The position numbers and the translations under genes are program-made. From NCBI GenBank assembly GCA_947374105.1, contig CANCAO010000110.1, positions 1 to 6,134 on the forward strand: a stretch of DNA of 6,134 bases, in the 5' to 3' direction. The notes beneath the pieces are model-generated. The model searched no databases. It was not told the DNA's origin and was given only the letters and a program-made list of their open reading frames with translations. Shown piece by piece: positions 5,674 through 6,134 of this stretch (position 1 is the stretch's first letter; the number at the start of each line of letters is the position of its first letter). Source of the stretch: Comamonadaceae bacterium (GTDB taxonomy: Bacteria > Pseudomonadota > Gammaproteobacteria > Burkholderiales > Burkholderiaceae_C).

Positions 5674-6134
5674 TCAAATCGGCGTCAATTTCGCCACCGA
5701 TAGCGCCAACCACTTCACACCATGGCGTGGGAAGTTAACTTGGGCACGAGCGTCATTGCCCGTGCCTTCGATGGCCTGCACCTTGCCCTCGCCAAACTTG
5801 GTGTGGAACACGGCCATGCCGGACTTGATGCCGTGGCCGGGTTCGGCCTTCTGCACGGGAACTTCAGGGCTTTTGAAGACCTCAGAATTAGAGCCTAATC
5901 CGCTTCTACCCCAGGCAGGATTGGCGTAAGAAGCTCCTTTATTTGTAGCGCCATTCGAATTAAAACCCGAACCAAACCCACTGCTAAAGCCCGGATTTTT
6001 AGGGGTGATCCATTTAAGCGCCGTCTCAGGCAGCTCATCAAAGAAGCGGCTCTTCAGGTTGTAGCGGGTCTGGCCGTGCAGCATGCGGGTTTGCGAGTGG
6101 CTCAGGTACAGGCGCTTACGGGCGCGGGTGATGG
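5674..6134 (-). CDS. uvrD: DNA helicase II UvrD (C-terminal end)
   Basis: The frame is open to the right edge, so only the last 152 residues or so of a superfamily-1 helicase are present. They begin with ITRARKRLYLSHSQTRMLHG, which is helicase motif VI with its ATP-sensing arginine, followed by YNLKSRFFDELPE. The internal ATG at 6084 is not the true start. A glycine/serine/asparagine-rich linker follows (roughly the middle 40 residues). The protein ends in the small Tudor-like domain found at the C-terminus of UvrD and PcrA (MAVFHTKFGEGKV, then VNF and KWL-LSVAKL), which contacts RNA polymerase in those proteins. UvrD unwinds DNA in nucleotide-excision and mismatch repair. The stop is TGA, 115 bp before ugd. 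It lies on the same strand as ugd but is probably functionally unrelated. Confidence 0.93.
   Translation of the reverse strand, partial: ITRARKRLYLSHSQTRMLHGQTRYNLKSRFFDELPETALKWITPKNPGFSSGFGSGFNSNGATNKGASYANPAWGRSGLGSNSEVFKSPEVPVQKAEPGHGIKSGMAVFHTKFGEGKVQAIEGTGNDARAQVNFPRHGVKWLALSVAKLTPI

Overview
The window looks like a chromosomal segment of a beta-proteobacterium, most likely Burkholderiales and perhaps Comamonadaceae (Rhodoferax, Polaromonas or Limnohabitans type). This is inferred from moderately high GC, the style of the UvrD C-terminus and the remembered appearance of the aminotransferase and LplT families; no database search was possible. There are no RNA genes, insertion sequences, CRISPR arrays or prophage genes. 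Coding density is high and six protein genes account for almost all of it.

Layout. 2-784 (+): the C-terminal part of a class-III PLP aminotransferase of the glutamate-1-semialdehyde aminomutase type, running in from the left edge. 808-1425 (-): a small multi-pass membrane protein resembling the DUF962/Mpo1 fatty-acid dioxygenase family. 1426-1647: a divergent control region. 1648-2859 (+): a GT4 glycosyltransferase. 2825-4108 (-): an LplT-type lysophospholipid transporter whose 3' end overlaps the glycosyltransferase by 35 bp. 4101-5558 (-): UDP-glucose 6-dehydrogenase, whose stop codon overlaps the lplT start. 5559-5673: a second control region. 5674-6134 (-): the C-terminal end of UvrD helicase, running off the right edge.

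The most interesting reading is that the central block is a phosphate-starvation (PhoB) controlled membrane-lipid remodelling locus. Both control regions contain 7-bp units close to the PhoB half-site CTGTCAT spaced by exactly 11 bp. Two boxes face right toward the glycosyltransferase, one faces left toward the Mpo1-like gene, and four tandem units precede ugd-lplT. At the ugd promoter the last unit is followed after 10 bp by a 4/6 match to a -10 element, the spacing of classical Pho promoters.

In this model Ugd makes UDP-glucuronate, the GT4 enzyme moves glucose or glucuronate onto diacylglycerol to make a phosphate-free glycolipid (as the Pho-regulated Agt of Agrobacterium does), LplT recovers lysophospholipids released from membranes, and the Mpo1-like enzyme acts on hydroxy fatty acids. 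The individual families are known. The shared Pho control is seen only as sequence motifs, and the pathway is inference. A simpler alternative is that GT4 plus Ugd serve a surface polysaccharide.
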